Shown: positions 1-13,250 of the stretch, in pieces
Position numbering within the stretch: the stretch's first letter is position 1
Layout: each line of letters opens with the position of its first letter
From: Malachius bipustulatus
Lineage: Eukaryota > Arthropoda > Insecta > Coleoptera > Melyridae
Reading direction: 5' to 3'
Length of the DNA: 64,000 bases
Assembly (NCBI GenBank): GCA_910589415.1
Contig: OU342639.1
Coordinates: forward strand, 20,158,268-20,222,267
Made by a program: the position numbers and the translations under genes
Notes under the pieces: generated by a model
Told to the model about the DNA's origin: nothing
Databases searched by the model: none
What the model saw: the letters and a program-made list of their open reading frames with translations, nothing else

Positions 1-3000
1 TTGCGAAAGATTCATTTTAAACTCAAAATGGGTGGATGATGGATGATCAAATCCCTAAATAACACCATTCCTCTTTAATTAGACCTGTGTTAGGTGACAC
101 GAAAATTTTTATGTGTAACCAAAAAAAAAATCACCGGATCCATAACTTGTTCATGATCATATTATTCTAAGTCCACTTATGACCAGAACCTCATAAGTAT
201 TACTATCGTCGGACTAAAGTAACGGTTCAAATAAACTAAAATCACGTTCCACTTTACATATTCTTTTGCAAAGTATTGAAACCTGTGAATCTTTTCAATC
301 TTATAAAAATGGCGTGTCATTTCTTTTATCTCAAACTGATCACGCGAATCCACGTTTACTATCGTTTGCTTCGTAACATATTTTTCAATTTTAATCTACC
401 TAGTAGTAATCATTCTCCTTCCTTATGCACCACCATCGCCCCTCAAATATTTCATTGATTTCTGTCACTTAATCGGTGGTCTTCTTCTATTTATGTAGGC
501 ATATTTCATTGCCAGTCTCTCCATTATTCATTTGATTCATCTATTCCAACCATTCGTCTCCAAATTTTAAATGATGGCAATGATGGCAACCCAAGTTTCA
601 AGTTTCGATCTGTCATCAAAAGCAAAAAATCTTTATATTTCGCTATAGTTGGCAAATCTAATTATTTCTTGTTTATTACCACCTATTCTACCTTATTTGA
701 CTGTCTTCAATGGAAATATTTCTACTGAGTAGGTACCAGGTTTGCCATAAATTAAGTTTTGGATTCATTGATATCAAGATGTGAGCTGGGTGAGCATTCT
801 TGTACCATAATTTGTTGCCTAAGCACTTCTATGATTCTTAATTGAGGAATTTTCAAGATAATTTTACAAAAATTACTGACTTTTATTATTTGACATATCT
901 TAGAATGCGATCAGTTTCAATTTATATGATTAAGCTCGAAGTTACAGTAATCTCAATACAGTTACCTGGTTTACGCAAGACTTTTTTCTGAAACATATTT
1001 CTTACAGAGGTATTTGTGCAGCTGTGTGTATATCAAAGCTAGGTTTTTACTTCTTGAAAGGGTTTTTATGTATCATACACTACCTACTACTAGATAATCT
1101 CTTCATGCGAGGGATTGTAGGGAGACCCTCACACATGCGTCTATAAGTGTGAAAAATTGAGAAATGTAAAAAAAGTTCGCAAAACTCCCTAGGGATAAAA
1201 AAATCACTACCGATAATATCCCAAAACATAGATACTAACAGAGGGGCGAAATGGAGTTTTTGGCAAAATTTTCTGCTGATGGCTGGCATCTGTGCTTAGT
1301 CGCAGAAAGAAACAGATTCTAAATACGGAAAAAAATATGAAACGCGTCTGATTATCAAGAGCAGGTGAATCTCAATCCAGTCAAATCAAACTAAACACTC
1401 GCAACTCTTTCTTTGTGGGGATCGTTTGTTGAGTTCTAGTAGGTATTGGTATTGGACTACCTATACCATCTAAGTATAAATTTCATATTTGCTGATTAAA
1501 ATCAGAAGTTAATCTCTGTTTGAGTAACCGCCAATGTGTTTTTATTGTTGTTTCCTATTTAAATGTTTTATAAATTATAGTTCTGAGATAATTTTGAAAA
1601 TAATTATCATTTATTATGTACTTCATTTATTTTAAGACATTTTTGTAAATAAAAATTATTTAAAGGCCTGTCCAGTGTAACATTGGGATCAGTAAGCTAT
1701 CAATTATGACGTTTTGATATTCCAGTTGATTGAAGCTTATCAAAACTCGAATTTGATGACAATAATTCAAAAGTATGGCACATTATCACTATATTAGGTA
1801 ACTGGAATGCCTGTGCGCTCAAGTAAATGAAATAGGTAGGACAGATCTTAAAATCGTCTGAGAAATGAGACAACTTTCAAAAAATGTTTATAATTTTATA
1901 TAATTGACCATTATTCTTCGAAAAATGTAACATTGAAGGGAACTAACAACTCTTCTATACATCTTGACTGTACTTGCTAATCAGAGGAAATCTATACTGC
2001 TCAAATAATGATTATTACAGTAAATATTAACGATATTTTACATAATATTTATACATGTATTTTCACACAAATTAAATAATTAAGACGGAAACGTAGCCTT
2101 AATGTCCCAACTATGAATTTTATATAATCAAGCTAACGCTCAAATAAAGCTACAACGTAGCTATGACCAACTTTAAAACCTGTACAAATGAAAATAACAT
2201 CTTAACTTGTGATAATTTCACCTTAAATATTTGTTTTCGTTACTTTACATCTTTTACTTTTGCACAACGTGTCGCTTTAGAAAACGTTGTAAAATACAAA
2301 AGTAACGACTTTAGTACATCAGTATATAACGTTCACATTTTTAGCTTTAGCTAATAATTTTCATACAGGTAATTTTACTCTTAATACGTCTTATTTTAGC
2401 ACAATTACGGCATCCTAAAGTTACGCTAGATGGACTAGAGGCGTCAGGAAAAAACTAAGAAATAACTTATAATACCTAATTTCTAAACTAGTTTTTTTTT
2501 GTGATGACTGAATGAAAGATATCTAACCACGACTTAAAATTCTTAATAAATTATTGGTATTAATGAAAACAATATTTCAAAGTTTCATGCTTGATGACCA
2601 TATTTTTATCATGGTAATTGATTTACTGAATAATTTCAATATATTAACGACTATATGCGAAATTAAACTGTTCATTTAAAAAATATTTTTGCGGCCAAAA
2701 ATGTGTTGATGTAACGGGTGATCAAACTTAGTCAGTCTGACGATGTGAATGCAAATATGCCAGGTTGGATACTATTTAACCCAACTTATCCTTCACTCAT
2801 TCTATTGATATGAAAACTAACGTTGGAATAAGTTATATTTTAAGATTTTTCAAGCAAAAAACGTTATTTCAACAGTATCAAAAATTATCGTCAAAACTAC
2901 AAGTCTTATTTCCGTCGTATTTGTCTATCTCAAGTTATACATTCGTTCTTATCCTGCTTCATCAACCATCAACAACTCCCATTATTCGGTAAAAAAAAAT

Positions 3001-4135
3001 GCCATTCATACTACTCATACCTAATTATCAAGCTTCAAAACAATCTAATAAGCTTGCTTTCATCTCTCTCTCTCTCTTTAGACTACACTCCACACTGACA
3101 GTTTCTCTGATATACTCCCTTTTTATCTAGACTCTTCCTTAATGAGGTAGATACTCATCATTCATCAATCTCGGGATTCTCATCTCTCCTAAGCCTAAGA
3201 ACAGCAAAAAATTTCAGAAAATTTTCTTCTGACTTCTACGTCGAAGTTCCTCCTGGTTTTGAGCATCCCAACCTCCGTCATACACTTTTCGAAACAAAAT
3301 GTCTTGAAAATATTGTTGGATATAAGCTTTAGGAAGGTTAGGGGGAGGGTTGGAGTGATTTTCGTTTTGAAAAACAAATGTTACAATTTGGTTTTCTGGT
3401 CAACTATGAGTTTGTTCGGCAGAGTGACAGGACGCAAAATCTGGTCCAGAACGTAATATTGTCCTCAGCGTGGTCTTCTTCCTCAAACTTGATAAATTTC
3501 GTAGAGTTTTTTGATGTATATATTTGACTATCTATTGCCCATCACTGTATAAGGACATCATTGTAAGGCATGGATAATATGCCCCTATAGGTAATGGCGC
3601 GCGCACCACACCAACATTTTTTGTTTATATCTGGCATTATCGGGAACATTATTATTAGCAGGTTCCTATAAAAAGCGCTTTTTTTTATCATTCCAAATGA
3701 TCACATGCTTGTTCGCAGAATAAACCCTCCTCATTCCACGGCAGCATATTACTAGGTACATTGTTGGTTGGAGCCTTCTTAAAAATATTTTGTTGCCGTT
3801 TTTTTCTGTATTTTTATCTTACTCGATATGGTGCATGTTCTTGGTATTTTTGTCTTGCCCGATATGGTGGTCTTGGATATTCGATACCAGATTGTTTGTT
3901 TTCTGAATGAAGTGCATGGGTACCAATTATTGTGTTTTGCACACTGTCTACCAGCCTTTGTGCAAGTAGAAACTAATTTTCTTACACTTTTTTACAGTAC
4001 GTACATGAAATGTTCGTACATGAAATGTTTATTATTTTCTCACATTCAGTGATTTTTCGATAAATGGAGCAACTTTATTTAAGTAAGCAACTTAAATTTT
4101 GGGTTTATTAAAACAACCAAGTTTACTTCTGTATA
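1..4135. other. AT-rich intergenic DNA, no gene seen
   Basis: The open frames here are short (at most 74 codons), have no recognisable domain and lack convincing splice context. I see simple AT-rich sequence and a short CT-rich microsatellite near 3065-3080, but no repeat with clear boundaries. I treat this stretch as intergenic. Confidence 0.5.
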
Positions 4136-5085
4136 CGGGGTAAGTCGAATTCGAGCTACATCATTGGGATCTCGGAAAGTAGATAAGATACGGACTTGGT
4201 TATATTGGAGAAATGTTGCAAAATTTTTTGCTTATTAAGAATCTGATTTAAAAAATCAGAATATTTTCAGTCGTTACTGAAATATCCTGAAAAAACTTAA
4301 AAATCAAAATTTCTTATTTTAGCCATATCTTTTTTATTATTGGAAATCAGTTATTTAGTTTTTGCAGGTTTACATAGCTCGTCAAAAGCTATCCGTTTGA
4401 CATTACAAAAAGTTTCAATTCCGACTAGATCCCAGAGTTTTCATAGCCAGCTTTTGTTTGTCTTATGGCCGCCACATTGTTTTTTTATGTCGTTTGGTAT
4501 CAAAAAAATCATGGAAACCAAAAATTTTTAACATTAAAAAAAAATTAAAAATATTATTTTTTCGAAAAAAAAAGACAACTTTCTGTATCGAATATCATAT
4601 AAAAATTAAGAAACCATAAGGCAAGCATGGTTTTTTGAAGAATAAAATTTTTGAAAACATTTTTTAATGTTATCTTTCTGGTTTCCATGATTTTTTTATA
4701 CCGATAACGACATAAAAAAACAACATTGCGGACATTGCGGTCATAAGAAAAACAAAAGTTGACTATGAAAACTCTAGAATCAAGTCGACTACTTTGAAAA
4801 CCTTTGTGATGTCGAATGAACAGTTTTTGACGACTTAATGTAAGCCTACAAAAGGTAATTTATTAATTTCCAACAATAAAAAAGATATGGCTAAAATAAT
4901 AAATTTTGATTTTTCAGTTTTTTCAGGATATTTCAGCAAAGACTGAAAATACACTAATATTCCGAATTTTTTTCTTAGATTATCATTAAGTGTTAAATTT
5001 AGAAACTTTGTCCCAATTTAATCGAGTCCATATCCCTACTAGTTTCCGAGATCCCAATGATGTAGCTCGAATTTGACTCACCCTG
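4136..5085. mobile_element. Palindromic MITE (foldback), TA-flanked
   Basis: The left end (CGGGGTAAGTCGAATTCGAG, from 4136) is the reverse complement, with few changes, of the right end finishing ACTCACCCTG at 5085. Both ends are followed by TA. The complementarity continues inward: a block around 4320-4345 with ATATCTTTTTTATTATTGG matches CCAACAATAAAAAAGATATG near 4873-4893. It is therefore a roughly 950-bp hairpin with no coding capacity. TA flanks with CAGGGTG-like termini fit a Tc1/mariner-type non-autonomous element; the superfamily is an inference. Confidence 0.8.
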
Positions 5086-5611
5086 TATATGTTCTTTGCA
5101 TCTCGTTCTGTTTGTGTTGGCAGATGTTATGTTTCTTTTTTCGTATTAAACTTAGGACATAAATAAATTATTATTAGCTATTATTTATTTAAAAGGCATT
5201 TTAGATTTGAACAAAATGTTATGGGATTCAAATTATAGGATTTTCCTTGTAGAGTTCTATTAAAGTGCGAACCTAATCAAGTGAATAAATTTATTTTCTC
5301 CATTAGTATTCGTAGAAAATTATAAAATTAGAACAACTTGATTTTCATTTTTTAAATCAGTGGCCTAAAATTTTCATCCCTCGTTTTAACCCTCTTCAAG
5401 TGACAATTACAACCACATATTTTTTCAAATTGCAAGGAAAGAATTGTGATACCCCATTTTGCAGCCCTTATTTACTTGCGGTGCCATTTTTTTTTTATAA
5501 AAGAGGGAACATCGGTTTTAACTAAGTATGTAGATAAGACAAAGTCGCTTTACTCCGGCTATTTTTAGCTTAGAGCACTAACTCATTCTACACAGATATA
5601 TTTTTACTATA
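5086..5611. other. AT-rich spacer between two MITEs
   Basis: There is no open frame of note, no RNA-like fold and no bounded repeat that I can support. Confidence 0.4.
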
Positions 5612-6242
5612 CAGGGTGTATTTTTAATGTTACGAAAATTTTTCAAGACAGATTCTTTGGTCAAAAATAAACAAAAAATTTCCCATTGACGTGCTTCCGC
5701 AAATGCACCGTTTCCGAGATGCAGAGTGTCAAAAAAAGATTATTTTTCCAGTTTTTTTTTAGATATCTCGGACACCGTATAAGATACATCAGAACTCAGC
5801 TTTTGTACAGTTCTTATCAATGATTTTAGATATTCATTTTTTTAGATATTTAGATATTCCTGGTCATAATTGCTAACGTGAGCCGTTGTCGAAAAAAACG
5901 GTCATTTAGGATGAAAAACTCGCATGGATGCTTCCAAACATGTATCGGAAAACAAAGCCCAAAAACTTCTCTCATTCCTGAGATCTTCGCAAATGGCACA
6001 TGAGAAAAACTGATATGATGTTAAAAAAGTAGCTAAATTCAATGATAAAAGATGTCAAAAGCTGAGTTTTGTATTTCAAAGGGTTCTTGAGATATCTTCA
6101 AAAAAACAGTAAAAATTATCTTTCTTTGACACTTTGTATCCCAAAAACGGTGCATTTCCAGACACACCTTAATAGAATTTTTTTGTTTATTTTTGACTAA
6201 AAAATTTTGTCTTTAAATTTTTTCGCAGTATTAAACACCCTG
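5612..6242. mobile_element. Palindromic MITE, CAGGGTG/CACCCTG ends
   Basis: It begins CAGGGTG after TA (5610-5611) and ends CACCCTG at 6242. The subterminal sequence with TTGGTCAAAAATAAACAAAA (about 5659-5678) is mirrored near 6182-6201. Internal blocks with AGATATCTC and the mixed C/A-rich sequence near 5705-5720 are also mirrored. The right flank reads CG instead of TA, so that site has mutated or the element is slightly eroded. No coding frame. Confidence 0.75.
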
Positions 6243-6285
6243 CGTAAAAATAGTTAAATGGACTAACACAAGCATGCTTGACGAG

Positions 6286-6357
6286 ACTGGGATTCGAACT
6301 CAGGCGTTGTTCTCAAAGGCTCAGTTGTCTGCAAGCTAAGCCACTGCAGCATCGCCC
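6286..6357 (-). ncRNA. tRNA-derived SINE head or tRNA pseudogene
   Basis: On the minus strand the stretch contains a box A-like TGGCTTAGCTTG and, about 45 nt further on, a box B-like AGTTCGAATCC: the spacing and motifs of an RNA polymerase III internal promoter. A T-arm can be drawn around TTCGAAT (4 of 5 pairs). The acceptor stem pairs only partly, so a working tRNA is unlikely. A tRNA-headed SINE or tRNA pseudogene is the better reading. The sequence runs straight toward the MITE ending at 6242. Confidence 0.5.
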
Positions 6358-6359
6358 GC

Positions 6360-8408
6360 TCTCCAGTGTCAAATTCCTTCGATTTTTTTTGTCAAGTTAT
6401 AGAGATGATTATTTTGTACCAAATGTACTCGTATAATGAATAAATTAATTCTGTTAGTCAATATCAGTGGAATAAAAAGTGAAACAGGTCGATTTGTTGT
6501 TTTAAAAATAAACTCAAGGGCGTAAAAATTTTATTCTAATTAGATTCAAATTAGCTCAACTTATAACTTCTACTAAGCAACTACAAAAATCATGATTTTT
6601 GTAGTTAATAGCTGCAGGGTAGACTCGGGTTTGTTTGAATTATAGCTGACTTGAGTGAAAGGTAAATAATGAACATTCTAATAATCATTGGTTGATTTAG
6701 TTGTGGCAACCAGAACTCCAATGGAATTATCTGAATTGTATACTACTACCTATAAGTATTCCGACCGTTCCGTATAACAGGCAACATTTAGTAGAATCGA
6801 GAGAAAATATCGCGAAGCTGTTCATGTTCGAGTTAGTTCCAAATCAAATCGAAATATCCAAATTGAAGAGGAAAACCAATTAGAAATTTTTCTAAGTATA
6901 GAGGAAAATTCGAATCAATCGAGCAGGCAAATTGGTAGAGAAGATAATGTAAGCCAGACATACTTACGTGTTGAAGGAACAAACATCACTACGCTGGCAA
7001 TCTTGTGCAGGAATTTAATGGAGGAATTAATAAGGACGATGGTGTTAATTTTTCCAGTCATTATTCGTTTAAAATTAAAAAAAAAAGTGAAACCGGTCGA
7101 TTTTCAGTTTTCAGAATAGAACTGGCGGCGTCAAATTCCCCCTTCAAGTCACCTTACAACCCCTATCACATCAACATTGGTCACTATATCTTCGCTTTCT
7201 GCTGGTATATATTTTTCCGTCATACTTTTTTCTGTAAAGTATATCAGAATGCCTTCTTGATATCTATGAAAGCTATGTTCTTGCTATTTTTTAAGTCTTT
7301 CGTCACGTATTTCCTGGAGAAAAATTGTTTTTATAAATTATTTGTCGCTTTAATATGTCGCCTTTCTTACCTTTTTTCACTCTTGCCCGGATCTTGATTC
7401 AACATGCGACATCAGCTTTAGTCGCACCAAAATACTATGTCGTATCATTTTTCAGATTTCCTAACGAACGAGACATTCTCTCCTATTTCTGTAATGATCA
7501 TTGATTTACATCCTAGAATTCATCAATCCCATCAGTAGGTATCGTCCACAATTGTCCGAAATACTTTCGTTATTAAATGGTCGAGTTTATTATTATCAAG
7601 GGAAAATAAACATTAACTTTGTTAATGTTTTGTCGGTATGTATTGCAACTTTTTCTTCATAATCGTTCTGAACATTTTTATGTTAATATAAGTTGGGTTA
7701 AATGGACGAATTTTGACCTTAAATTAAGGTCAGTGACTAAGTAGAGTCCTTTTAGGCTTCTGAGACTGCCTCTAAATTGAACTTCTCACAATCGCCTAGG
7801 ACTTCCAGAATTTTTGATCACACGTTACTACAGTTATTAATATGCGTGATTCCATATTAATAATAATAAATAAGAATGATATGAATTAGATTCTACTTAT
7901 TAATACGTTTAAAAATAAATTATTACCAATAAAGCCAAATAATAAATAACTAAACTATACCTACTTAAGATTTGAAAGAGCTCACCAAAAATTGCAATGG
8001 TTTTACTAGTGCACCTCTTCAAGAAAATTTTTCATTTGGATTATTTTCTCTGTACTGGATAGCTAATTTCTTGATAATCATATTCTACTAGGTACCCGCA
8101 TTCTATATACAGGCTCTCTACATCTACATTTTTGTATTTAATATACAGGGCATGAAGAAAGAAAGGCACTGCTGAATCTGGAAAGCTTGGACGACTCATA
8201 TAGAGGGAGAATTTCACAACTATAGTCCGTAGAAGTTGTTGGCCTATAAATTAGGTATAATTTTTCAATTCTACGTTCATCTCCTTTATTGACACAGTGT
8301 TTTTTGACATTGTCTCTTTTCTTTGTCAACCGATTTTCTGACTCCTACCAAAATAAGCACGAACTTATTTTGAAGCTGAAATATAGAAGCGGGCTCGGAT
8401 AACTCATA
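6360..8408. other. AT-rich intergenic DNA with weak repeat echoes
   Basis: A short phrase with AAGTGAAAC(A/C)GGTCGATTT occurs near 6478 and again near 7087, suggesting diverged copies of an interspersed repeat. The 130-codon frame at 7005-7397 overlaps that repeat, is very rich in F, Y and L and has no domain, so I do not call it a gene. Confidence 0.35.
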
Positions 8409-10071
8409 CAGAGTGTTTCATTGGTAAACGGACAAACGGTAACTGTGGATAGAGGACACCGAGGTGGTTCTAAAAAACCCATGGTTAATGGGTACCACGT
8501 CATTAGTACAGGGTGTTTTATGTATATCGCCAATTTCTTTCGAAGGCCATAACTAACGAACCACTCTGTATAATTTTTTGAAATTTGGTTAAAAAGTTTC
8601 CATTTTCCTGCACAAATAACGTTTAACTTAATAGCCGGATGAAAATCCAGGTCTGGACTTACAAAAAATTAATAAATGTTAGTGTTCGTAAAACAACACC
8701 CTGTATTTAAGAAATTTTCAAAATCCGTTTTGGTAATTTTAAAATGAGCAGAAAATTTTTCATTAAACAGTGTAATTTTTGTAGTTCCGCATCAAATTCT
8801 ACGGGTGGCATTTTGATCTCGAAGCTAGATTTTTGCTTAAAACCGTTTCAGAACATTAACAAATGTTTATTTTTTTAATAAATAAAGAACATAAATTATT
8901 GTAGTACCTATATTGAAATTTGTGAATCATGTCTGGCGGTACATAGATTAAGGTACATTAAACTCTTTAAAACTTTCAATACAGGTCCGTACCAGAACAA
9001 AAAATATTGAAATTTTTGTTTATTTTTCCAAAATAAATGTATAACAAAACTTGTAATAATATTTTGTATCAACCATTTATTGATTATTGTAAAAATTAAT
9101 TCGCTAGTTTTGTGCTACTTGTTAATGAGCAGAAAAAACATCCATTTACATAAAGTTAATCTACACACGTATTTTTTTGTGTTGGATGTGTAGTGATATT
9201 TTTTTTTTAATTTTCGCTAAACATGGCCAAAGGCGTAATTAACATTATGACCATCTCTTGCTGCATTTTTTTAAATCATTTTTGACCATTTATTTGATTA
9301 ATTCTCATTGATCATAGATTAATAATTGTGCCAGTAATAATAATTAAAATAATATTTAACATATATTTATCCAACAGGTTTTCCCAAATAGAGTGAAAAA
9401 AATCCTGCAAATATACAGGTACATAAAAATCAACAAAAATTTCAATATTTGTTCCGGAATGGACCCTTCAATTTTTTAAAGAGTTTTATGAGATACAGAG
9501 GAGAACTTCCAGACATGATTCGCAAATTTCAATAGACTACAATAATTTATGTTCCTAATTCATTAAAGAGTTAACATTTTTAAATGTTGTGAACCGGTTT
9601 TAAGCAAAAATCTAATTTCGAGATCAAAATGCCACTAGTTAGGTAATCGAATGCGGAACTGCAAAAAAAAGTTTCGTTTAATTGTTTAAACAAATTATTT
9701 AATTCAAAATTTTCTGCTCATTTAAAATACCAAAACGAATTTTGAAAATTCTGAAATACAGGGACAGGGTTTTATTGTTGTTTTACGAACACTAACATTT
9801 ATTAATTTTTTGTAAGTCCAGATCTGGATTTTCATCCGGCAATTAAGTTAAACGTTTGTGCAGGAAAATGGAAACTTTTTTACCAAATTTCAAACAAATA
9901 TACAGGCTGATTCGTTAGTTATGGCCTTCGAAAAAAATCGGCTATATCCATAAAACACCCTGTATCTATGTTACCAAGGACTTGAGACCCATTAACCATG
10001 GGTTTTTTAGAACCACCTCGGTGTCCTCTATCCACAGTTACAGTTTGTCCGTTTACCAATTAAACACCCTG
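8409..10071. mobile_element. Outer foldback MITE, split by a nested one
   Basis: The outer arms are 8409-8508 (starting CAGAGTGTTTCATTGGTAAA after TA) and about 9963-10071 (ending TTAAACACCCTG). They mirror each other through a shared block that includes GAGGACACCGAGGTGGTTCT and its complement. Between them lies a complete second foldback (8509-9962) flanked by TA on both sides, so the inner one inserted near the centre of the outer one. No coding sequence. Confidence 0.8.
8509..9962. mobile_element. Inner foldback MITE with ~500-bp arms
   Basis: It starts CAGGGTGTTTTATGTATAT after TA (8507-8508) and ends AAAACACCCTG before TA (9963-9964). The inverted arms run from both ends to about 9020 and 9430, with mirrored blocks such as GCCGGATGAAAATCCAG and AACACTAACATTTATTAATT. 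Only a loop of about 400 bp is unpaired. A second CACCCTGTA / TACAGGG pair at about 8698-8706 and 9753-9768 hints at another layer or an internal duplication. Confidence 0.8.
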
Positions 10072-12246
10072 AATTCAATAAATAATAAAATTTCCGGATG
10101 GTATACCTACATCAAAAGTGGCCCATATCTTTAAAATACAGTCAATCATCTATTTGGTAATAGAAGAAAACGTATCTAATCTTTTTAATCAGACCTTCAT
10201 CCTGCATATGTCAAGAATTTTCTGAATTGTGTGAGACAAAAATTTGTCGCTGATCAAGATAAACGGACGATTAAAATTCGCAGTTCAATTTACAAACAAG
10301 ATCTTGAAGGTATTCCCATGTATGGGTCTATTTTTAATAACCTCCTTGGAGATTTGGTTTTGACCAATTGCGATCGCACGATTTTGAAAATCGGCTGACG
10401 AGGAAAAACGAAACGGTATTTTTCTATCACACCAAATAAAGCAGTACGAGCGATAGTAAAACTATTACCTGGTATATTTTGTAACAACCTCGTGGTGGGA
10501 ACAAACCTTTTAGATTTTCCAGTATTTTACGAGCAGATACAGAAAATCTGTAAAAATTGCAGTTAATAGAATATCATATTGCAAAAAATTAGCTATCCAG
10601 TACAAAAAAACAAAGATCTTTTTAAGGAGATGTTCCTCTTCGCACTTCATTAAATCTTTTGGGGAGGCATTTCAAGTCTTCAGTACTGTAGATAGAATCA
10701 AAATTATTAGAAGGAATAATTATTATGTACATGTTGTTCGGCTAATTAACCACACAAGTGAAAATTTCACTTATATACACCAATTTTTAAATAAATATAT
10801 AGAAAGTATTTTATGACCCACCACATGATATATATAAATATATAAATATATGTATATATATTATTATTATTTGAATTAATTTGTGATTTAAAATGTTGTA
10901 TCGGTGTATTAGAGATAGAATTAGAAAATATTTATATACATACCTACTATAAGTATTATTACCTAACTCTAGATCTGTGATATAGGTGGAAAATTTAACA
11001 TTACATTCCGTCAATTGCTGTTCTATTATTTAGTTTAGAAATGTAAACTAGCCTTACCCCATCCTCAAAAAAAAAATAATATCATGAAAATAATAATAAT
11101 AATCCTTTAATGATTAGAAGAATATATTTCCTCCAATGTGCTGCTGTATTAAATAATTCTTTGTTATTACACACACGTCACTCATTTCATAATTATTTGA
11201 TCAATTTCAGCACTATATAGGATTAATAAATAATAATTACTTATTTACTCAAGATAATGTTATGTCAATATAATGTGATCAATAAAGTTTAATACAACTA
11301 GGTATTTTCTTTCTTTAATTACCCTAGGAAAATCCCAAGGAAAATTGAATCAATGAATTCACTTCATTCAAACAAAATGTTGATGACAAACAGGTAGGTA
11401 TCTATCAAAATTTATATCTATCAAAGCAGACATGAATTTTGAATGTTGGAGATACGTAAAATTTAAATAAGAAAAAGAACAAGAAGAGAAACCGATAAAT
11501 TCGCAGTTTTCAACAACCGACTGATTTCCTTACCAGACTCCTTGACTTCAAAGATCAGATCGCTTCCTCCTTCAAATGCCTCATTTTCTTTGAACGACGA
11601 TCACTATACTTACTGCTGTTATGTTTTTAGTCAAATCCTCTGTCATAGGTTTCGAAGTCATGATTGTCTTCATCGGCAACGTCCTCTTTAACCCGGTTTC
11701 TTTTATAATTAATTGAGGGATAAGATATTTATGATTTGACACCTCAAAGTATCCAAATTTTAATTCCCTTATACCTTCAAAACCTCTTTAATATCTTTCG
11801 TTTTCTGAATACTTTATGAACACGTGATATTGTCCAAGCGTCTCACAAAAGCTTCCATCAGGCGCCGCAATGGACATTTTCAATTTTTCCTATATTGTCT
11901 GAATGGTTCCGGGATCAATTTAGGAGATATGGTTTTCGCTTAACAGTTACAAAATTGGAAGCAGGGTTTTTACAGTATTATTGTAATGTCTTATTAATAT
12001 TATAAGGATTCCCATTATTATTCTTCTTAATATTTCCATTAAAATACTTTTCTATTAAATTTTAAAACATGTTCGATTTTCTTTTCAAAAGGTTTTTTTC
12101 CATGTTTCCTGAAATCATCGGATGCGAGACACATTTTGAAAGTTTACCTGCAATTACTGTTCTACTGTATGCATTATACTTTTAAAACATCAAATCGATA
12201 ATACTACAAAGAAAATACTTTTCATCTGGAACTATGTATATGCATA
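10072..12246. other. AT-rich intergenic DNA with a TATA microsatellite
   Basis: Contains an AT-dinucleotide-rich patch (about 10825-10865), a short AATAAT run near 11085-11105, and the decayed frame listed separately. I see nothing else with clear boundaries. Confidence 0.35.
11480..11900 (-). pseudogene. Decayed reading frame, unidentified
   Basis: Reading minus from about 11874, a frame starting M-S-I-A-A-P-D-G runs about 94 codons with a single in-frame TAA after roughly 30 codons. It then continues in another frame with ordinary-looking charged sequence (ENEAFEGGSDLIFEVKESGK, near 11585-11525). The run of non-repetitive, mixed-composition protein across two frames suggests an old coding fragment. 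I do not recognise the family. Chance open sequence in AT-rich DNA remains possible. Confidence 0.25.
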
Positions 12247-12500
12247 CAGGGTGTTTCATTTTTCACCAGTGTCATTTAAGGAGGTGCTAGAGATTCGCAA
12301 AATAAGTGGACTTTCCTCATAAAATATTTTTAAGAAAGACATAATAACACGGAGGTAGAAATCTTCAAAGTTGAAGTATGGATATCGAGTTCTGGGAATA
12401 ACTTTAGGTCCGCTTGAGCGATGTTGTTCAAATTTGGTACTGGTAAATAGTTCTGAGATAGATACCTATTGCTTACTGGTAATAACTTTTTCCAAAATTA
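12247..12500. mobile_element. Single left end of a CAGGGTG-type MITE
   Basis: TA then CAGGGTGTTTCATTTTTCAC at 12247 matches the termini of the foldback MITEs elsewhere in the window. I cannot find a matching CACCCTG end downstream, so this is probably a truncated copy. The right boundary given is arbitrary. Confidence 0.35.
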
Positions 12501-13250
12501 TTCAGTGGCATAGATAGTGGATGGTGGCCCCCATGTTCCCACCCCAAGTAACAATTTAAATGATGTTTAAAAACATGTCACTTATCTGTCAGCAAGTGCA
12601 TCTTACCGGGTACATGCAACATGCCAAATTTTTAAAAAATATAAGAAAAAAAAAATAGGGGTGTACCATGACTGTGTGACCCTGCATATTAAAAATGAAA
12701 CTGAATTTCATTACCAGTATTATAGTTCACGAAACAATTTCTCATAGTTACTGTCGTTTATATGGCAACATGTGCAGAAAACTGAAAAAAGTTCCCAGTA
12801 TGAATCAACTCTATAGTTCTATACTAATCTGTTATCGTCAAGCTTTCTTCAGACCATTGCAATCTGTCTCTCACATTTCCTTGCGTAATAAAATCCCTCT
12901 GTTCCAAGCTTGATTTGTTAAACTCTTGATCTCTCAAGAGTTGCATGACTTGTTCCATGACTAATATCAACAAGATTTTACCAAATATAGTTTTTGAGTA
13001 AAACAATAAGAGTAATAAAAATACGAAAAACTTTTATTTAAAAAGAGTAATATTAAAAATATTATTTATTACAGAACAAACTTGAACTTCTAACTAAGAT
13101 AAGAATGTAACACTCCTTATAAAAATAATAATTATCTTGCTTCTGTTCAAAATCTTGAAATGTCCTCAAAAACTCTTGCAAATTACATAAGTTCGTTCCA
13201 TTTAAAAAATTTAAACTGTGAATATACTGAAAAACAGAACGTTGACTATT
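12501..13250. other. Intergenic DNA and probable Nup98-96 3' UTR
   Basis: The 3' end of Nup98-96 lies at 13251. Minus-strand AATAAA-type signals occur around 13029-13065 (seen as TTTATT on the plus strand) and are plausible polyadenylation sites. The 60-72-codon frames on both strands here are not convincing genes. Confidence 0.4.

Noticed and set aside
7005..7397. 130-codon plus-strand frame
   Set aside because: Rich in F, Y, L and K as expected from AT-rich DNA, overlaps a diverged repeat phrase, and has no domain or splice context.
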